Positions 34,421 through 47,700 of a DNA stretch of 64,000 bases are shown here, in pieces. Location of the stretch: NCBI RefSeq assembly GCF_000003815.2, contig NC_049983.1, positions 9,881,120 through 9,945,119 on the forward strand, read 5' to 3'. How positions within the stretch are numbered: the first letter of the stretch is position 1; every line of letters begins with the position of its first letter. This stretch comes from Branchiostoma floridae (taxonomy: Eukaryota; Chordata; Leptocardii; Amphioxiformes; Branchiostomatidae). Below the pieces are notes generated by a model. The model was not told the DNA's origin, did not search any database, and was given only the letters and a program-made list of their open reading frames with translations. Both the position numbers and the translations under genes were made by a program.

Positions 34421-37400
34421 ATGCGTCTATGGATAGCCAGTTTGCTTCTTGCGTACTCATGGTTTGTGGCCAAAAGTACAGGTGAGTTTGCTTATGAGTT
34501 GTCTTCAAACGAAACGTATGAGCGACTAAATGTAGCTTCGGTCCCCAAACCAGTTATTATTTCTATTTAACAAGGACGTTTTCGAGCTGTCTTGACTATA
34601 ATCTTTATCGGTGGAATATGTTGGTGTAATAAATTTGGTCTGTTCTCACCTGAATCGTGACTGGGAATTAGGCATACAAATTAATGCAGTCTATGAGAGA
34701 CAGGTTCCACCTGCACCTGTTATTTTGCATGAATGTGAACAGAATCTGTCAAGTTATGCCAATTATTTCTTTGATCTGACTTGTATCGATTTACAAGATT
34801 TCATAAGATGTAAGAAAAGAGGTGGAATCAAAGTTGTAAGGTTAGGACAGGCGACATGTAATATGTGTTGTTGTTTACATGTTGTCTGCACCCTTTGATC
34901 GGGGCTACTTCTTTGTGTAATCTAGTGTCGTAGTTTTACAACTGACTCTTTAATGCAAACTTCTCCGTCCCATACCCTATTCGACAGGCCCAAAACAGTT
35001 GTAAAATAAAATGAAATGTGATTTAGACTATGACAATGCGCCAATCCTGACAATAATTCACAGTTAGTAGTTCAACCAATTATACAGAGCATGACAATAT
35101 CGGTTCGACATATTTGGCAATGCATTTCTATGCCTTTATTTTGCATTCCAATCCGGGGTCCGGCCGGGATGTTTGTAAAAAAAGAAAACTAGAAATGTTT
35201 ACGTAAAATTATACACATCACTATTATCTTTACGTCTTGTGTACTTTTATATCATACTTTTCGTTCCCGAAAGCTGCCCGACCTGGCTCCAGTTTGGAAA
35301 TGTGACGTACGCTTTGGCATCATCCGCATGTAAAGAAAAACTACATCTTGTATCATTAGGCCACAGCAAGTAAATTTTATGGATGACATCCTCTGCAGAC
35401 TGCAAAATTAGTGCAATCTAAAATTAAAAAAAACAAGATGGGTGAAAAAAAACAAGATGGCTACATTTTCAAAATAGGCACCATAAAGTTGTGATGACTG
35501 TTGTAAACAGAATTAAAGGGACCAAACATGCTATCAGAGCCAACAAGGCATTCATTCCTGTATCTAAGACATGTACTGGTGTGGTAAAAGTGACATTAGT
35601 GTGGTAGACTGGCATCGCCAACAAAGTTGGTAACCACACTCATGGCTTCCATATTGGTGTCACTTTTACAACTATCCAATACGTTTCATTTCTACATCTA
35701 TAATCCTAGGTAACTCGCAAGTGTCACTTCCACAAGTACAATTATTAGCCTACAACACAATATATTTGCTCATTTTGGTACTTTGTCGTCATGTTGACCA
35801 TCCCTGCAGAAGAAAAAAATCTTTTTTTTCTGAAATCAGGCGAAAATTAATGCGCGCGCTGATGTCATCCAAAAAATTTACCTGCTGTGACCTTATACAA
35901 AAAAACTATATCTTGTTTCATTACACTGTTTTTTCCCCACAGGATCAGGAATCACCTATGAAAGCTCTGCAGATAGCTTACGTCACCTGTTGGACAATCA
36001 CTTCTCGTCTGACCGTCATCACGTGACCAACCCCGAGGGTAAGGAGGATGCCGTCATCTTCATCACGGAGCAGTTTAAGAAGTACGACCTACAAGTCTTC
36101 TCACAGATGTTCGACACGGACACCAAGGGGGTAAGTTGTAGATATAAGTAGTTTTAAAACAGTTGATGTGGTGTTACATTATGGATAGGACGGAATGTCG
36201 CAAACCCGAGAACAATATGAATTACCCATTATTTTGCCAATGTTAAATAGATGTGCGTCTGGAAAAAAGTAAAAATGTAGAGAACACTTTTGTGACATGT
36301 TTTAAAAATATTTCGTCAAGATTAAATAGATGCACTCGGTAAAAGACGGTACCATAATTTAACTTATAAATATGCACATTATAGCTATTTTTGTAACGAC
36401 AATGTTTGTCGAGTGTAAAGATGACCCAAAAATGTCTTAAACATACACGGTTTCACCATGTTCCAAAGATGTATACAACCAAGGTACAATACAATCATTT
36501 AAGGTCAAAGTTAGCATTACGCCTTTAGTACGTAGTCGGGCATTTATACAGAGGAAGATTATGGAGAGTCACGATTGGAAAACTATGTCATTTTTGTTGA
36601 GTAGTACAATGCTTAACTTTATTCATGATCTTTATTTGCATGTTCCTGCCCATGTGGACTAAATGCAGCAAATCCCATGATGGGATACTAATAATAATAG
36701 ACTAAGTACTATAACATGTAGTATTACAATTGAATAAACAATACATCTGCAACTATGCTATCACTATATCTAACGTTTACATGACTCTTCCCTTTTCTTA
36801 AAACATGTGTATACGAACTCACAGAGTTTGTGTTGTACAAAGTTGTCTGTGGTTGTCATTATATGTACAAACAGGTTGTCGTTGGTTAACTCTTTACTCT
36901 TTATTCTGGACAAAGGTATACACGGACCAAATTTTCAGCGACCACTGACGCCTTCTTCGGGATAAATACTGATGATCTTAGCATTTAATTTAATTGTATT
37001 ATGATTACGACCAACACAGATGAGCTTCCATGACATTTTTGTTGCGTTTGGACATATTTCAAAACGAGGGCCATCGATTGTTGTTTCCAGGTCAAGGGAC
37101 GAAACATCATCGGGACCTGGCCCGGCCTGAAGACGGGGACGGCAGATGACCGGCCCGTCATGGTGGCCGCTCACTACGACACGGCCCGGGGCTCCCCGGG
37201 AGTGAGCGCGGACGGCTCGGGGATGGCGGCTCTACTGGAGGCCGTACGGATCATCACCGCCCGCTCCTGCATGCAGGAAAACTCCGTCATCTTCGCAGCC
37301 TTCGACTTCGAGGTGCACGAACGTAAGTTCAGTGGGAAACTAGCATGTGGAAAATGTATAACTGTGAAAACACAAACAGATAGACCAGGCGGTATACCTG

Positions 37401-40400
37401 ATAGGATTGAAGCGTCCTCCGTTGACCGTCCAGACCTGGGATGTCTGTCATATGTCTGATAGGCGACTAGTTCTACCAGCTCTGAATTCTCTTCTTGTTG
37501 CTTCCTCAAGTTTGAACTTGAAAGACAATATCCCCACTCACTTCCTGCCACTCACGGCTACTTACAGTGTATTCGAATACGTAAACGTATGGACACAGAA
37601 CACACATAAACATGGTGACACACCAAAAGTACAACCTTTTACACGGAAAACCTAAGTACACCATTTAACGTCCCAGAGGCATTGCTAACAAACAACCATA
37701 CGTAGATATGATAGGGCGTATTTCATTTGACTTTTTAAAAGTGACTGGATGTGGAAAAATACCACTCCTGCATTAGTTTTTTTTCTTTTACTCCTATAGA
37801 AAGTCACACTTCGGACTAAAAAAATATGTCTGGAATAGAGTGATCAGGTGAGCGACCCAACCTCAGATCTGAGTGGACTCCAGGCTACGAAGTACCAGTA
37901 TCTCAGTATCAATTTCTACGTTTTCAGAGGCCAGTCTGGAACACGCTGCCTGCCATGGCGTCGGCTGTGGAAGTGCCAACTACCTGAAGGAACTCCTCAT
38001 TCCTTACATCAAAAGTCTTGGGATCTCCTCTAGCGACTTCCAGGGAGCCTTCGTGCTAGACTCGGTCATGAACTTCAACAGTACAGAGGACAGTCAACGG
38101 ATCCCTGACGAAGAACGCTTCAAGGAGGTACGATATGTAACAAGCTGCAAGGGGGCTCATATTTACACCTTCCCAAATGCTAAGTGCTAAGAAGAGATCT
38201 AGAGAGTATGTACCGTTTTTAAAGCTTTAGGTATGACTCGGACGATCTAAGACCTCACTCACGACGTCGTTTCTTTCTGACGTCAAAAGAAAAAAAATAT
38301 TTGCCACCAAAACGAAAACCATTGCATATCAAGGTCAAATGATATAAAAACTTAATAGTTAATGCCGTATATCTAAACTTTAAACTTACCTAAAACAATA
38401 AGAACGCTGATGGCCAAGGCGATAAGCAAAGGCCAGAGAAATGAAATTACTTTCTTATTGGGATCGCATATACTATACATGTAGATTTTGTCTAAAGATA
38501 AAGAACTGAGCCTCTGGACTCAAATAGCACATGACATTGCACAGTTCAGTGGATGTCTAATAGAGTAGAACTCAACAGAAAATGGCACATTGAACTACGA
38601 TCGTACATTGAGGAACGTAGCCATAAGTGGTATTAATTTATATGTTGGTAATTTTCTCTAGGCCCCCGGATTTCAAGAAGCGTACACTCGGATAAAGGCT
38701 GACGGAAATAAGGGTGATTTCATCGCTCTGGTCGGGCGGAACTTTGACTCTTCCCTGTACCAGACCTTCATCTCAGCATGGGAGTCACTTCCTGACATCA
38801 GGTTTAAAAACCAGGTAACAAAACACTTTTAGATGCATATGGTTGTGAATATTAAAGCAAAAAAGCATTGTCTTTGTACTGAAATTCCTACACTGAACAC
38901 TTCTGTGACACGTATTGTTAAACATACTACTGTCTCCTGCGGTTACCAGGGAAGTAACGTGCGCTACCTCACCTTAGGATTCAATGTGCGTTACGTTGTA
39001 ATACCGACGGGCGTGTAGCAAACTCAAAGATAAAAGCCAATCCTGCACCAGATGGTACATAGAGCAGCGCCCAACAACGTTTCGCTGACCATTGGGCCAC
39101 ATTTATTACTCACTTGTACATTACAAAAAGGGGGCTGGTCCTGTAGTAGTGTTGTGTGTGTTCAACTGTCAAAATATTTCCCAAAAGCTGATTGCTAAGC
39201 AGAGAGAGCAGTGTGCACCACTTTAAAGCTTTTGGTATGAACATTGAAACCTCATTCATGACCAACCGACTTTGCCACTGCACCTGTCAGACGAATAAAC
39301 AAGTAAATCAACAAAAGGAATCGGTGTTTCAATAACGTTTCTCTTGTTTCTTTTCTTTCTTAGCTGCTGCACATGCCAGACAAAGACCTCCCCGCACAAA
39401 CAGACCCATACTGGGACGTGTACACCATGATGACCAGGGGAGACCACTACAGCTTCTGGACCACCGACTCTGACCTCAAGGCTATCCACATAACTGACAC
39501 CGGTGAGCCTAGATTGATCTTTGTTCATGTGAGCAGTACGTTTAAAATACTTGCGATTATAAGTATACCAAATATAAGTTTCCAACCATGCACGTGTAAA
39601 AGCAACCTGTTGGCATCCAATATCTCTAAGTCGATACGTATATCGCTTGGAATAGTTACTGAAAGTGCCCATGAAAATAATTTCATCAGGTTGGTAGGTC
39701 AATTAGGATAGTTTTCCTTCACACAAGTGATTAAATCTTAACTAATGACTTCTGGAAGTCAACCCCAGTTATGAACCGTGACGAGGGGGAATACAAACTT
39801 AGCCACGTTCGGGATTGTGTTCTCGACACAAAAGCGCCACCTACGTCGGCTACGTATAGCAGCGAGAAGCAGAACTCGAGTTAGAAGCTCAGAGGAAGAC
39901 GTCTGATAGACTCGAAAGACTAACTAGTTGTGTAAAAGAAAACTATTCAAAATTTATGTGGTTGTCCACGGAGGTTCTTTTTTATCAGTCCTTTTTTCAT
40001 CTATGGATACACACATGTAGTATTGTCAAATCAAGTCACTAAAGATATCCCTTCGTGATGTGTAATTTGTCATTCCAGTCCAGGAGCGCGGATACATGCA
40101 TGAATGTTACAACAAGCCCTGTGACAACACGGACCACCTGACTGCAGACAACATGGCGTTTCTGAAGAAGGTTACAGATGCCACCATCACGGCAGTCATG
40201 CAGATGGCAACGTATCCTGACAAGTGTCTTGGTAACAATCCTTTTTTGTCAGAGTATGAAACATTTGTAGACGAACAATAAATACTTGTCTTTCTGCTGA
40301 CGATTGGTAGTCAAAGAAAAACTTATTTTAGTTGTTGCTCTACTTTCACAAGACATACAGGCCAGGCTCAGTAAGATTGGTGTTACAAGGCTTTCTTTTA

Positions 40401-43400
40401 ATTGATCTTAGCGTTTTGGCGTTGTACCAAATAGGCTTGTATGTTTCCGCAAAATCAGCACATGCGGCGTTCCACTTTCAAAATTATATTGTTGATTGCA
40501 CACCATTCTTACCGTCATTTCCATAACTCTTACCCATACATGTCTTAGACAAAAGGAGAAAAAGAGCACCGAGCGAAAGAAAACCACGGCTATTATCTGG
40601 CCTGTGTTTACACAAACTCTCGCTGGATGGGCTTAATGACCCCCTCAACGAGTGTAAGGCCGATCGATAGGAGCGCAATTTTAGTCAAGCTAGGCCATTA
40701 TCATCATAGCTTTGGACGCACAGTCTCCACTCACATACTTGTATGTCTTCTCGTTGTTTCAGATCCTGACACGGAATCCCCTGATCTGTTGAAGAGTGGT
40801 ATAGTTCTTGACGGGAAGTCATGGCGAATGACTGCCGCGGGAGAAGAGGAAACATTTTCCTTCGCCGTCATCATCAACAAGGTCAAACCTAACGGTGCAG
40901 TGGAGGCTGTGATGGAGAACTCGGAGATCCAAGTACCGCTAGATGGTAATGAGGGCCTACATGTGGCTTTTCCGTAATAAGGCGTTGGATTTCTAATTCA
41001 TGTAATTCGTAGCGAGCAGCATTTTGCGTGATTGACTTCTTTGATTTTATTGTATTACGCAGGGTGGGTTTGTAAAGTCAGTGTTGATTGTTGTCAGGAT
41101 ACCCAAATGAAGACCCTTGGTAAGCTTTAAATCAGGTTAAGAATGAAGAATATAAGATGTACAAATACAATTTTTATTGACAGCTCTGATATAAACGAAT
41201 GTTTTTAAACTGTATAAACTGTTTTAAACGTTTCCCTCCTGGACTACCAAACCTAAAATGCTGTAGCGTTACTATTTGTCATTTGACTTATTTTCTCTTT
41301 GCCAGTTTTAATCAAATTTTCCTTTTTCAGAAGTGATGACGATGTCGGATGTTTGCTAGATTGCAGACCACTATATGCATTTTGCATTTCAATTTTAATC
41401 AACAAAAAAAGGTTGACTTATCGCCAATGGTGGATTCAAAATTTGCACTCCAAAAAGCATCATAAAGGTCAACTAGTCTGGTGGATAAAATCACACAAAA
41501 AATCACATCATTGAAAGCGATGGAACAACCTTCCGTCTAGCAATCTCTTGACCACGATATAAACATGCCGATAGATGTATACACAGAAAGTGTAGATCTG
41601 TTAGTTTTCTTCTACATCACACAGTAATCATACATTATATTCTGCACATTTTCCTCCTGCAGTTGTTGGAAGGTACAACGCTGAAAACAAGAGACTTGTC
41701 CTCCGTCTGGCCGAGCCTAGTCACACGACCAAGGCCACAGCGATGGTTGACCCGGCCTTACTACAGAGGTGGACCGTGAACGGGGAGGTAAGCACTATCC
41801 TCTACATTCAGACATTCTATTTATTTATCAATTTCAAGACAAGTGGATTGCCCCTTCAACTTATTGGGAGTTAATTTCCAAGAGGGCCCACTATACATGA
41901 AAACAAAACAAAACATGTTACATTCAGTAAGAGTATAGGCAACCAGTGGATAACATACAGTATATACATGTACTGTATGTAAACTGAGGCGTCATGAACA
42001 AAATCAGTGGTCAAAGGTCAAACCAATAACGTCAAATATGAAGGTTAGATACTGGAGGAGACATTGATAAAGGTGGTATCCCACTGCATTTGGGACACCA
42101 GTGTAGCGCTGTGGGGTTCGTTCACTGCGGCACAGTTTTGTTGTTTTCTCAGTTTTTTTTTAATAATTTAGATATTGCGTAATACGTTAAAGTATGACCC
42201 AGAAGACAACAAAATACACAAAACTTAAGAAAATTTGTTCTTTATCTCTGAAATTCGTTGAGTATCTTTCGAACCCCGCAGTGCCTCACCGGTGCCCCAA
42301 GTGCAGTGAGATACCACATTAATATAGAAGGTGGAGAGACTACTACTGACTGAGCTTTAAAATATAACCTATTGCATAATGATGATGATGATATCGCACA
42401 GATGTTACTTGGAGATAACGTTGTATCACATGACGAATATGAGTGTATTTGAAATTCTTTCTTACCAATAGCGGGGATTTTTTTTACCTAATCCTCTCTA
42501 CAAGGCTTTAATCTCTTACTGTTGATATTTTCAGGTTGTAGGTTTCCCCGGAGGTTTGGTGTACTATGGTTCCGTAAATGGGATGCAGGTTAAGGAGGAG
42601 TTCAACATCGCCTACTCAGAGGGTAAGGATAACCATGCATTTCATTACATTTTCTATCATTCAAAATCATTAAATGTAGGCATACAGTACCTCATTGCTT
42701 TATTACAAGCATCGTGTATCGGTATTTACTGAATACATCAATTGACCATCTTGTTGGTGTGTAATCTATCTATGTATTTCAGATCAGAAACCCTCATGCG
42801 TAAAAATCTACTTTATTAGTCCTGGCAAAATCTCATTTGAAGAATCAAATCGCTTGTGAATTGATCAGTCAATATGGTAAGGTACTGTAGGCATCAACAA
42901 TTTGGTGGGACATCATTGGTCGCCTATGATCTACATCTATACTATGCTATCACTTATCGTCGAAATGAACGTTTTGAATTAATATATAACCCTTCCGTTT
43001 TTCATCCCCACAGACCCGACAGTAGGACTCCGACAGTCGAACACAGCTCTGGCCGTCATCTTCGTCATCACACTGGTAGTGCTGATCGCTATAGGGGTCT
43101 ACCTGTGCTACGTAAAGTAAGTAACATAAAACGTTTGTCACACACTTCTTGGTATGATTCTAACCTGTTGAAATACAGTGGAGAGTTTTGTATTTCATGT
43201 AGTCAGACACAATGTCACAATAGCGATGTTTTCATAAGATTCAATTTGAAGTAGTTGGATTGAGACATCTTAAGCTTGGTATCAAATATCATCATAACTG
43301 CCTAACTCTTTCGCTTGCTCGCTTTATAATAGGTTTGGATATCCGGATATAAGAACAATGTATAGAGACTATAGACTCTTACACGACTTTCTTAATTCTC

Positions 43401-43509
43401 AATTCCTCAAGGATAGCATTTGACAATTTCTTCTCTTCTTGTTTATAGGCGCAACTACAGACCCTTCACCCAGATGACGGAGAAGACCTCGATCAACGTC
43501 GTGACATAG
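34421..43509 (+). CDS. Type I membrane protein with M28 peptidase-like ectodomain (copy A)
   Basis: Exons 34421-34481, 35943-36130, 37091-37322, 37928-38127, 38662-38814, 39364-39502, 40079-40231, 40763-40945, 41663-41787, 42535-42622, 43014-43116 and 43449-43509; 1686 nt, 561 aa. Signal peptide 1-20. The M28-like domain is at about 80-320: H111/D113 (AAHYDT), D124 (SADGSG), E157 (FDFEVHE), D205 (VLDSVMNF), H306 (GDHYSFW). In M28 enzymes two Glu sit together; here the second, a metal ligand, is Val158. Paired Cys (169/174, and CYNKPCDNTDHL) suggest an extracellular fold. A beta-rich region follows, then a membrane segment at about 518-541 and a 20-residue basic tail. Poly(A) signal 43711-43716. 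Inferred: cell-surface pseudo-peptidase or altered aminopeptidase. I do not know a named ortholog. Confidence 0.88.
35149..35310. repeat. Dispersed repeat shared by both M28 copies
   Basis: Shares CCGG-rich start, TATCATACTTTTCGTTCC-type and TTTACGTC segments with 51050-51345 in the other paralog. It lies in intron 1 of A and intron 3 of B, so it probably inserted twice rather than being inherited from one gene duplication. Confidence 0.5.
42072..42317. repeat. MITE-like element, family 1, second copy
   Basis: GGTGGTATCCCACTGCATTTGG start and inverted end GTGCAGTGAGATACCAC. Internal match AGACAACAAAATACACAAAA with the copy at 7651. Confidence 0.82.
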
Positions 43510-44393
43510 ACGACACCTCCGAAAATCATTAGTTATAGAAACATTATCTTTAATGGTTAAATACAGAGAAAAGTGGGGGCTGAGGCTTATAATGGTTCAC
43601 TAGCAGATATTTGATAAAAAGAAATCGTCAACAATGCAAAAACTGAAATTTTGACACACCTAATCCATTTTTGTTTGTTCCCGTTACGAAACAATCATGA
43701 ATGTAACCATAATAAAATTGTAATGTTGCAACTTATCCCTAGTCAATGTTTCTCATGAGCATAGTATCGTATGCGCTTTAGAATGTGTTTAAGAATGTAA
43801 TTGTATGACCAACGGAATATATCTAATACATCGAGATCCATTAACCAATGCGTATTGTTTACTCTTAAAGGTAATAACACATTGCAGAATTGTGTACAGA
43901 TGTGGATGTCACTCAAATGCACAATACATTAAAATAGTGTCATGAAATTGAATTAGTTTTAGAGAAGTCTTTGCATCTCTTTATAGCTCTGAATTTAATG
44001 ACTGATAATAACAAGATAAATACTGTTGAAATTCCATTATAAGATCTCTTAAGTGTTTTGTTGATGAATTGTTAATTAAGATACACTTGAACGAGTTCTT
44101 GGAGTCTATATCTTTCATCTACTCACCAACTATATGACCCGTGCCAACCAATGACCCCCAACCTTTACGGCTCCTGAGCTTAAGACAAGGGACTATTGAG
44201 GCAGAAACATAACGTCTACCATTTGTGAACTGTTCACACACACACCCTCCCGCCAAAATATGACAAGTAAACCGAGGGTTTCCCTATCGCACACTTATGA
44301 TACTGTAGGTATCATATTTTTGGGCTGTGCAGTATGCAGTAGGGAAACGAAACCTCAACCAAGGCTTCTAGATCTAGAATTACATGTGTGCTG

Positions 44394-44439
<46 letters not shown>

Positions 44440-44742
44440 TACATACATACAGACACAAACAGACAGATAGATACACCGAAAACGTTAACCTTCTTGGCGA
44501 AGGTAAATATAATGCTAGGACAGTGTATAATTCTTCTACACAAACGCCCGTTCTCTGCATGCTTGACTTATCAGCAAAGCAAGCCAATCGAAAAGACCGG
44601 ATTTTCAACTTTCAGTCCCCGACTGCAGAGACTTCGTGCCTACCCGAGGGTTCAGCACGTATGTCTGGAGACGGACAGAAACGTTCATTTTGAGCGTGGT
44701 GAATGTTCTGAGTCGTCGGTACTGAAGCTTGGACATCTGAAC
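43510..44742. other. M28-A 3' UTR and M28-B upstream region
   Basis: Poly(A) signal AATAAA at 43711-43716. An (AC)n/(CATA)n microsatellite at 44397-44452 lies about 290 bp before the M28-B start codon. No other gene is seen; a 200-codon frame from 44260 runs through the microsatellite and is not credible upstream of the M28-B start. Confidence 0.6.
44397..44452. repeat. (AC)n and (CATA)n microsatellite
   Basis: Pure AC run followed by several CATA units, upstream of M28-B. Confidence 0.95.
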
Positions 44743-47700
44743 ATGGATCTCAACAAACGGCTGGCGGTTGTGTTCCTGTTGGTGGCCATGGTTGGTAAGT
44801 ACATTTGGATCAAGTATGTGCGTAATACTAGTCTAGGAGGGGGGGAAAACTTGTTGACATGACGAGATGTGCTAAACTATCGATAGCTATTCTCAGCGAG
44901 TGAAGGCATTCTAAAGTAAAATGCAAACAAACCCTGATACAATTCAGATCATTTTGAAGGAGCGAAAGTGGAGGGTGCACATTGCTGAAGAATGCGCAAC
45001 TCTCGAACCAGTATCAAAATTGACAACTTTACTGAAACAATTAGCCTTTCAATTGCAAACCTAAGCTACTATTGGCTAATTGTTCCCATTTCATGATATG
45101 GTCCAGACTGTAGGAATCTGATTTTCTCTCACACTAATTTGATGCTAGTAGTCACGTTATTCTTGTTGCAAAAAGGGGTGGAACCAGATCAGATAGTTAC
45201 CACAAGGCCGCCTTAATTGGTCTCATGACCTTTAAAAGTCGATAGTCCTGCATGTAAGTACAGACTCTGGGTCTAAACTCCACTGCAGTCCCAGAAGAGA
45301 CGTATCATTCAACTACGAGCAGTTTCCAGATAGCGTTTATATAGGTTAGGATTGCTTGTCGAGATCCGATGGATGTCCGGCCAGAGCAACAAAAAACTAA
45401 AATCGTGCATACATGACCCCGAGATGTAATGTTAGACCCATTTGTTGGTACATGGTCAAGAAAAAATTGCTAGGTGGGGTACACAACAAAGGCTACTTTG
45501 CATGCTTTGGAACAGTGCAAGGCCAATCATGGGGTTATTTGGCACGCCATGCTACAACCTGGGTAACAGCTCAGACTATCTATCACATTTATTTTGTTAA
45601 AAAATGTTGTCCAGTCGAAATCCGTGATAACTACTTTTTCGCGTGTTAACGGTTATCACAATGGTTATCACATTATTTCACCAGATTCTCTTACTAGTGA
45701 ATTAATGAGATAGCGCCCCTATAACTCATTTTTTCACTAGTCTAGTAGATTACAATAGCTGGTTTTGTACTAATGCTTCTTATAAGTAAATTAATAAGTT
45801 AAGACCCCTCTAACTCATTTTTCACCAGTAAGACCACATTTGAAAGCCTTGCACTGGTATCTTTTGTTTGGTCTTGAATTTCTTTTCAGGATTAAATAAA
45901 TGTGCAAATCTTGGGTAGCTTTACAGCTATCTATTCTATACTCCACCAAATGTGGTGAGACTTCTGACATTTGAACATTTCAGTTCATTGCCTGATAAGG
46001 GTGGGAGGTAACCTTTTTAAGTCGAGTCAGGCAAACGTAGTAGTCTGCTACAAACCATGTCTGCCTCCAGCCCTGTATGTGTGAAGGTTAATGACCCGTC
46101 CCGAGGTGCGAAATGAACTTTACAGTCTGATGGAACCTATGTTTCCTTAGCCTGGGTACCATCCGGATAGTAGTTCGCTCCTATGTTCGCTTCTGCTATC
46201 CAGACGGAACAGCAGAGAAGCGATATGTATCAATGTATAATGAATGTCAGAGCTAAGCGACTGTATATAGTATATAATGAACGCCTGAGCAAACTACTTT
46301 CTGGATGGTACCTAGGCTAATGTTTCTCTACTTCTTACACCTAAGTAACATTCATACTCCTAATGAATTTCGACAAGCCTTGATTGTAAAACATGTCTGT
46401 ATCTACCTTTCCACTATCACAAAGAAGCGAGAAGAAGTAGAATTCACTTAGTAGAATTATCATATAGCCAGGGGACGTGGGCTAATCAGACGGCCCCATT
46501 TCATGCTGGTTATGACGCCGTAACAGCCGTGCATTAAATTTTTGATTATCGCACGTGTGCATTAAAGACGTTTGAAAGTTTAAACCAATCAGAAGGACAG
46601 ACAAACAGGACGCTGGCCAATCAGAATGAGATATCCAGGAATCGTCTATCTGCCAAGATAGGGGAATAAGTACAGGCATGGCTTCGCTCACTCGGTGGTT
46701 TTATTCGGTGGTTATAGCAAAGGACCAGGCGTTATGACACCATATACACCTCGTGGAGGGTCATTAACCCTTAATTATAAGATCCTAGTGTTGGCTGACA
46801 GTGCATATATTCCATATATCTGTCAACTAATCTTTTGTTGTGGACCTGTAATTAACCCAGTGGGTATATATGTACAATGAAGGTCTTCATTCGTACATAA
46901 CACAGGTACCGTTGCCTGCCTGAGTTCCAAGGAAAACCTACAGAAGATGCTTGTGGACCATTTCTCGGCCAACCGCAATCATCACCACTAGACGAACGGA
47001 CCTAATATGTAGACGTATGCTGACGGATTACAATTTGCAACACCTGACGGATGCTGACGTATGTTGACAAATGCTGACGGATCCCAAAAACCATCACGAA
47101 TCCCAAAAAATGACGGATCCCACTTACATCCGCAACGCATTCGTAGGTATCCGTAACTCACGGTGGATGCAAACACGGAACCCGTATACTTACGTGCTTC
47201 GTGACGGATGCTAACACTGCATCCGTATGGATACTTCCTAAATTACGGACCCTATTCACATACGTAACGCATTCGTTGGTATCTATAAGTCACTAACGGA
47301 TTTAAACATTGCATTCGTATGAATACTTTACTTTTAACGTAAACAAAAGCATACGCCGCAGGATAATTGTTTATCAGCAAAAACTGTTCAGATGCAGACG
47401 AATTCGCAACATCCTGACGGATGCTAACGGATCCCCAAGATTACCAAAAGTCACGGATCACATACACATCCGTAACGCATTTGTTGGCATCCGTGAATCG
47501 CTGTGAATGCAAACACGGAATTCGTGTGCTTACGTAATTGGCGGATGCTAACACAGCATACGAAGGATACTTACTTTTATGTATGCGTGACTAGCACTCT
47601 TGTTTTTGAGCATATATTTTATTTTTTAGATTGGTCATATCTTTCCCCCTTTTTGTACCTCGGACACCACAGTTTGTAATGTCAATACAAGTGAGACGAT

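Noticed and set aside
44260-44862. 200-codon plus-strand frame
   Set aside because: Crosses an (AC)n microsatellite. Its end merely overlaps the M28-B first exon in another frame, and it has no domain.
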